64,000 nt of DNA from Dysidea avara. Its lineage: Eukaryota; Porifera; Demospongiae; Dictyoceratida; Dysideidae. The DNA is taken from contig NC_089273.1 in NCBI RefSeq assembly GCF_963678975.1, forward strand, positions 1,001,001 through 1,065,000, in the 5' to 3' direction. The notes below the pieces were generated by a model. The model did no database searches. It was not told the DNA's origin and saw nothing but the letters and a program-made list of their open reading frames with translations. Both the position numbers and the translations under genes were made by a program. This document shows, one piece after another, positions 58,376 to 64,000 of the stretch (the first letter of the stretch is position 1; each line of letters begins with the position of its first letter).

Positions 58376-58966
58376 CCGATAGAGGGATTGCACGCGTGAT
58401 GCGTTATGACGTATTTTCATAAAATGCATAACAACCGTTGCTTGTCAGACATTTGTGAGGGTAGGTGAGTGCAGGCTACAGCCAGTCTCAATGGTTCAGT
58501 GTAGAATGGAACACATTTGTGAGGGTAGGTGAGTGCAGGCTACAGCCAGTCTCAATCGTTCAGTGTAGAATGGAACACATTTGTGAGGGTAGATGAGTGC
58601 AGGCTACAGCCAGTCTCAATCGTTCAGTGTAGAATGGAACACGTTTGCTAGGTTAGTCACTTGTATAAACTAGGATAGCCGTCGTCAAAATTGTACAAAG
58701 TGTTAGTGTTCACGACTAATCGGCGAAAGTTGATATTACGCTTGTCCAACTTACTGCTAGCTAGTATTTAATATTTGTTTTAAACCTTATCCTAGCTTTT
58801 GACAGAGATTCTCTTATTTGGTAAAGCGTGGTGACAAAATAAGTACATTCACCCCATTGCATGCCATTGAAAAGTAAACCTCACAAATGTCAGACTAGCA
58901 ACGGTTGTTAATCATTTTTATAATTCACACCACAATACTTTTCGCGTGCAAACCCTCTATAGCAAA
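58376..58966. mobile_element. MITE with TAGAGGG-TTGCACGCG ends (about 590 bp)
   Basis: The left region (tagagggattgcacgcg, on to aacaaccgttgcttgtcaga) matches the right region inverted (tctgacatttgtgagg and so on, ending CGCGTGCAAACCCTCTATA) over about 75 bp. It contains three tandem copies of a unit of about 62 bp at 58455-58640. Confidence 0.75.
58455..58645 (+). repeat. 62-bp tandem repeat, 3 copies
   Basis: The unit begins acatttgtgagggtaggtga and ends agtgtagaatgga; the copies differ by single bases. Confidence 0.9.
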
Positions 58967-59302
58967 GAGCAAAATGTTGGAAAAATTGGGAAAATGGGCA
59001 CCAAGGAATGACAACCTAGCACATTTTGTATGAAAAAATTTGAGATACTCTAATAGAACAGTCACACATAGTATTAGGACAACATATGCTCATAGGAAAC
59101 GATGACTAAAGATTGAGATACTCTAATAGTGAAATATTCTAATAGAACAGTCACACATGCTTGTAAGCTTTAGATACTGCAATTAATTTTTACTGGTGCT
59201 CAGTGAAATAGAAAAATTTTGAGTAAAATAAGAAATAAACATTTGCTGGAAAGAATAATAGGTGGGAAAAAAGCAAAATAGGCTCATCCCTATTTATTGG
59301 TT

Positions 59303-59578
59303 GTGTGTTGTATACACCATAGTGGAACTGTTTACAGTGCTCACATGTTACCATCCAACATGTTGTATACACCATAGTGGAACTGTTTACAGTGTTCACA
59401 TGTTACCATCCAACATGTTGTATACACCATAGTGGAACTGTTTACAGTGCTCACATGTTACCATCCAACATGTTGTATACACCATAGTGGAACTGTTTAC
59501 AGTGTTCACATGTTACCATCCAACATGTTGTATACACCATAGTGGAACTGTTTACAGTGTTCACATGTTACCATCCAA
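59303..59578 (+). repeat. 55-bp tandem repeat, 5 copies
   Basis: The unit contains tatacaccatagtggaactg and tcacatgttaccatccaac. The starts of tatacaccat are at 59311, 59366, 59421, 59476 and 59531, so the period is exactly 55. Confidence 0.95.
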
Positions 59579-59615
59579 CTGGCTCACTCAAAGATGAATA
59601 GTGATTAGTGTTGAT

Positions 59616-60364
59616 TAGGCTCCAGCCTATTATGCCCAAAATTTTACCTATTATGCTTTTGAGCATTGCTCAAAAATTAAGTCTATTATGCTCAAAATTA
59701 TGCTTTCAAAATCAAGATTATGCTCTAGAACTGACTGTTTTATTAGAGTATATCAGCCTTTCCTGACTGCTCTATTAGAGTATCTCAATCTTATTTCTGC
59801 AAAGCCATGTGAATAACCAACAAAGAAACAGTTTAATAAGTTATATTACGTGTTTGTAAATATGAAAGAGAGAATGAGAATAAACGTCTTAATGATTAAG
59901 ACAAAATATACATTACAACTGAGCATACAGGGGCCTAGGCAAGACTTACATTAACTAAAAGTAAATTAAATTACAATACACCAAAAAAACAAAACAAATC
60001 TATATCTACATATATGTAATACTTAAAGTTTACCTAAGGTGGTCTAAAGGATCCCAGCCCGGGGAGGCTCTAGAATTAAAAATTCTGTAAGAACAGGACA
60101 CAGCAATGCAAGCTGCCTGCTCAAACAAGGCAATTAGAGATGAAAGAGCTGAAGCAGCTTCTTCCGTAGATATCGCGTCGCTGTTGAGAGCCTCCCGGAG
60201 CAGGAAGATCATTGAAAACATACACTAATATGCTTTCTTTCAGGCGCATACGCGCACATTTTAATTAAATTTTGAAATATCGTCCCTATTATGCTGGCAT
60301 TATGCTTGATGCTTTGGTCACCTATTATGCTTTAAATTATGCCGGCATAATCGGCCGGTGCCTA
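59616..60364. mobile_element. hAT-type element, TAGG-CC-GCC family (749 bp)
   Basis: It starts TAGGCTCCAGCCTATTATGC and ends GCATAATCGGCCGGTGCCTA. The flanks gtgttgat (59608-59615) and gagttgat (60365-60372) differ by one base. It contains two copies of the CTATTAGAGTAT motif and a minus-strand ORF. Confidence 0.85.
60030..60221 (-). CDS. Small ORF inside a hAT-type element, function unknown
   Basis: 63 codons from ATG, with a plausibly protein-like sequence: FLLREALNSDAISTEEAASA, then a hydrophobic helix (LIALFEQAACIAVSC). The end SPGWDPLDHLR runs into GTAAAC, a possible donor. It is more GC-rich than its surroundings. The family is not recognised; it could be a captured exon or a remnant of another element. 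Confidence 0.35.
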   Translation of the reverse strand: MFSMIFLLREALNSDAISTEEAASALSSLIALFEQAACIAVSCSYRIFNSRASPGWDPLDHLR

Positions 60365-60372
60365 GAGTTGAT

Positions 60373-61585
60373 ATGGACATTCCTTATAGGGTAAGTGTTG
60401 TATTAGTGTTGCTGATGATCAGTGTAATCATTGATATTAGCTAATTTTGCAAATAGTAATATCAGTAATGAAACGCTTGATTAACTGAAACCCACAATCA
60501 ATCATTAAATACTGTAGCAAACATGTGACAGTACAGAAAGTGGTGAACACAGTGGTAAAACATAACTATTTATTAATTATACAAAAAGTATAGTTGTGAG
60601 GCTATAACAGGCTGTGTTGGCATCTAATGAAGAAGTTTTAAAGATTTTGCAAGAGTGATATAGAACCGAAGTGTGCTGCCATCCTACTAGCTTTGTTCCA
60701 CAGCTTTGGAATTAGATTAAAGCTTGAAAGACAAAGAGTTACGCTAGACAGCAGCTGTACATAGGAGAACAGAAACATGACAGTACAATACCACCTAGCC
60801 AAGTTGTAACCAAGGAAATATGCAGCGTTTAAACTAGAGGTGTGGCTTACAAGCCATACTATTCAATTCAAATGACCAAAGGGGTTCTAATAAGCCATGT
60901 ACCATTGATACCAGAAGGTGTGAAATGTACCTTGATGTAGAAGTGATACTGAAATGGCATAACATGACAAGTTTCTTCTGTGGGAAAGGCCAGTCAGTGA
61001 CTTCCACCAAAGCAACTTGTATCGCTCAATCTTTGAGAAGTTTCATATTCTACTAAACCTACACTGTGATAGTCTACACAGTAAAGAGAAATGTTAGTCT
61101 TTTCATGCTCTTCAAAGTGGTACCAAGCAAAAATTTACCTCGTATCTTACCAGTGACGTCATTTGTACAGGTAGTATACTGGGCACATGACACCATTTAC
61201 AATCCCTATGAAGAGTTTACAATGTATTATATCTATGGTGACATGGGTCAAAGGATGTCTGACATGTGACTGTTCCATTAGAACATGTGATTATAGTGTG
61301 ACTGTTGTATTAGAACATGTGATTATCATGTGACTGTTCATTCATATCAGGTCATGTTGAAGTGTTCTGATGATCTACTACCACAAGTTTAACCAGATCA
61401 AGATCACTACACATGTGATGACAACATAACTTGGTGATATTGACCACACACAAACAGCTATTAAAACTTGACTTTGTTTTACATAGATTAAACGTGTGTG
61501 AGATAGAATCTAAGTCATAAATAACAAATAGGAATTACAAACTAGTGATATACACAATGTATTGCTGAAGGGAATTAGTCGACCA
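60373..61585. other. Region without recognised genes
   Basis: No domain-bearing exon was seen. Two short CTATTAGAACATGTGATTAT-type motifs lie at about 61270-61325. Confidence 0.4.
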
Positions 61586-61712
61586 TCATGAGAGATAGTC
61601 AAAACAGTTAGTGACCTCTTTAAGGTACTTGGAGAAATGTTGTTTCTTCATCACAAGTGATAACACTCTTCTCCAGGAAGAATCCAACTTCTTTCCTACA
61701 ATAGAGAGGTGA
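61586..61712 (-). CDS. Candidate last exon of a minus-strand gene
   Basis: On the minus strand a strong acceptor (tctgttgttatttcag) is followed by an open frame of 41 codons ending in TGA. It reads HLSIVGKKLDSSWRRVLSLV, then MKKQHFSKYLKEVTNCFDYL and S, a basic, helical, protein-like segment entered in phase 1. No domain is recognised. Earlier exons would lie at higher coordinates and were not identified before the window ends. If real, the gene converges on the RhoGEF. Confidence 0.35.
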
Positions 61713-61744
61713 CTGAAATAACAACAGAAACTAAGTACACTTAA

Positions 61745-62331
61745 CCCTTAAACCCACAGGAGAACTTTTCGGAAATGCATGTTTACACAATATGGGCACG
61801 CATGGTGACACTAGGTGGGGTAACTTAATTCTTACAGCCTACAAATACACATAGATCAAAAGTGCATTCACTGGGCTACTTGGAGAAGGTTAAATGAACA
61901 CTGTAACTACAGTGGCTTACTTGTTATGAAGCGATTAATAGCGACAAGTCGCATCTCTGTTTCAAAATTCTTGCCACATGTTTAATTTCGAATGTGGGTT
62001 TACTCATGTGAGTCATATATGGCCTGATGGAGAATTTCACGACGAATCAAATGGAAGTTGTTGCAAGGTGATAGGAGTAACTACATTGAGTTACATGTAT
62101 CAACCATTTTATAAACGGTTTGCATGTTTCCTTACCGAAAAGTTATTTTCACGGCTAGTTTTGGCCTCACCATTTAGCATTACTAGGTATCATTTTAATC
62201 CTTGCTACATCACAAGTAGAATGATGTAAATTGCATAGCCACAGGATGGACACTTCGAAAGTTACAGTGCTTTGTGCAAGGTATGCATATTAAGTTTAAA
62301 TCCAGTTTTCTGGATTATGCAGGTTTAAGGG
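61745..62331 (-). mobile_element. TTAA-flanked MITE, piggyBac/Kolobok-like, copy 2 (587 bp, inverted)
   Basis: TTAA lies on both sides (61741-61744 and 62332-62335). The ends are CCCTTAAACCCACAG and TGCAGGTTTAAGGG. The interior matches copy 1 in reverse complement, for example the gggcacgcatggtgacacta and gactcatatatggcct regions. Confidence 0.88.
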
Positions 62332-62335
62332 TTAA

Positions 62336-63384
62336 CTGGCTACAAAATGGATTTGGTGGAGACAAACAATTTCCTATTTGTGCCATGGATGTAATTCAGT
62401 GACATATAAAATTACAAAATAATATCAAATATTAACACTTTTAGTTACAACACTACATACATGTGTAAATTGGGTTGAAATTTTCTGCCCTACGGGATAC
62501 CCCTTGAGGTTATACTTCACATGATGGGTACTGTACAACGATGTCATGTCTATCTACTTCATCATAATTATACCCCTAGTTTACCCTGATATTAATGGTC
62601 ATATTCACCCCTAGGGGATACCCCCTGGGCTTACAGACTTCACCTGTTTGAGCAATGCCACCATACAGTATATACCTCCAGGGAATACAGTATACCAATA
62701 GCTAATTCATCATCTGGTAAGCCATACCTATTAGATCAGTTGTTGCTACAAGAAAAATGGGTTGGTCAGAAAAACAAAACATGTATTACTGCACTGTGTG
62801 CAGGTATGATACAAGCCACACAAGTGTCGAGGTGTAAACATAACGGTAGATACATTGATAACACATTACAGTTTAATGATTTCTTTTGTTGGGATGTAAA
62901 AATGCAATTAAATAACAGCTGGGATTTACATCTACTGTAAGAGAGCCTCAAATTTTACCTTATGAAATCAAAACTGGAGCAACTGACAGTTCTATTAGAG
63001 TATTTAAACTATTAGAAATTCCACGTGTGAGTGACTTGTATTTAACTTTAATCAGAGTATTAGTTTTTTACTGAAATTTGATTGGCTGAAACATATTCTT
63101 TAAATCCAGTAGTGCCACACCTATGTGTTCAATAGAGATGACAGTCTGAGGTGATACAAGACACAGTAATTACATGCCTGTAACATTGCATGGCAACATA
63201 TGGGCTTTTATAAATGACTAATAACAGCTGTATTCAGTTAGAGAGAGGGAGGTATAATGGGCTTGTTTGTACTAATCAAAGCTACATTTCTTGTTTACAA
63301 GCAGCTGTCACAGCACAATGAATTGTAGTCTATTAATTGTTAGTTGTACTTGAAATATAACATTGGTAACCCATGGGAATTTAA
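62336..63384. other. Region without recognised genes
   Basis: No supported exon. A gttctattagagtattt motif lies at about 62990. A 46-codon frame after a gtgtgcag acceptor (62804) has no recognisable family. Confidence 0.4.
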
Positions 63385-64000
63385 CCCTTAAACCTGCATA
63401 ATCCAGAAAACTGGATTTGATAAAACAGACAAAAACCGCACAATTCTTTTGCCATTTTACATACATGGTTTTAAACAGCATATCTCGTGAAGCGTCTATC
63501 CAATCTCTTAGAGAGATTTTAGTACTTGGGAAGGCTTACCCTTTGTAACAGTATACAAACTTTTAACAAACAAGGAGCTCATGCACTACGAAACATTGGA
63601 TCATTTTATTTCCTTTCATGTCCATATTGTTAGTGTTCTTATCGGCCATTTTGTCAATCATATGATAGCTGTATACAGTATGAAACACCATCATGATGCG
63701 AGCAAGATGACATTAAGAAAATGTTTATACAATGAAATATGGCCGAGTTATGGTCCTTTGTGTATCGATATGCAAAGGAAGAAAATTGAAGAGATAGTTC
63801 TTTTGCACTTACAAAGCACAGACTGAAGTTCTGGGATGGAAGGATGCGAAGAAGGATAGAACCATTTAAACCAAACTTTACCAGTGGGTAACATGGTGTT
63901 TGTAGCTTTTAGACATCTTTTACAGTTTCTTGTATTTTATGAGTTTGTTTAAAAAGCATGTCATGCATTTAATCCAGTTTTCTGGATTATGGGTTGTCAG
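63385..64000 (+). mobile_element. TTAA-type MITE, copy 3 (right end at or beyond the window edge)
   Basis: TTAA at 63381-63384 is followed by CCCTTAAACCTGCATAATCC and the AGAAAACTGG palindrome half, as in copy 1. Near the window end ATCCAGTTTTCTGGATTATG appears, the expected right-hand inner block, but the terminal GGTTTAAGGG is not completed. Confidence 0.65.

Noticed and set aside
61066..61269. 67-codon plus-strand ORF
   Set aside because: No domain, no fitting splice phase with the RhoGEF, and ordinary intergenic composition.
62804..62940. Possible next RhoGEF exon after a gtgtgcag acceptor
   Set aside because: The phase would fit the donor at 52334, but the translated sequence (GMIQATQVSRCKHNGRYID...) does not resemble the rest of a PH domain and ends in a stop after 46 codons.

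Overview
The window reads as nuclear DNA of an early-branching animal, most likely a demosponge. It is AT-rich, introns are short to medium with clean GT/AG borders, there is a ROC-COR GTPase ending in a Death domain, and the intergenic and intronic space is packed with small inverted-repeat DNA transposons. No bacterial operon, rRNA, functional tRNA gene or CRISPR array is visible. The species assignment is inference; a cnidarian or placozoan cannot be excluded from sequence alone.

Two host genes are well supported. (1) Positions 1429-6810 (+): the 3' part of a ROC-COR GTPase gene (GTP-binding P-loop, COR region, two short Ser/Thr-rich linker exons, C-terminal Death-like domain). Its N-terminal exons lie to the left of the window. 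(2) A Dbl-family RhoGEF of the PLEKHG type, with a probable untranslated first exon near 28.6-28.7 kb in a CpG-richer promoter-like island, a start codon at 35527, DH-domain exons at 38679-44266 and PH-domain exons at 48088-52334. Its 3' end was not found. A third candidate is a short last exon on the minus strand at 61586-61712.

Everything else is largely mobile DNA. 7.4-13.5 kb is a nest of elements, including a decayed multidomain ORF with a Cys-rich tail (10.4-12.7 kb). 13.56-15.13 kb is a hAT-type element with 8-bp target duplications, carrying a second, ORF-bearing element with a TTA duplication inside it. 16.48-17.78 kb is a 16-bp minisatellite. 18.37-22.35 kb is a complete but frameshifted hAT transposon with a perfect 8-bp duplication, sitting in the arm of a palindrome. 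23.87-24.83 kb is a 44-bp minisatellite. 29.8-31.6 kb and 40.5-41.2 kb hold tRNA-derived SINE copies. 36.0-37.1 and 44.6-45.6 kb are two inverted copies of a composite foldback element flanking the DH exons. 46.75-48.04 kb is a non-autonomous hAT ending 31 bp before a RhoGEF exon.

The most notable system is a 5.7 kb element at 52352-58087. It lies in a RhoGEF intron, has TGTGACC... termini and a TA duplication, and carries on the minus strand a broken multi-exon gene for a DDE-like transposase (HADNCTGQNK and GHTKF motifs). At least six small elements in the window (435, 251, 260, 251, 251 and 648 bp) share its terminal sequence, so the large element looks like the fossil source of a local MITE family. 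A second unusual thread is a short motif (about GACTGYTCTATTAGAGTAT) that recurs more than twenty times and appears to be the seed of the 16-bp satellite.
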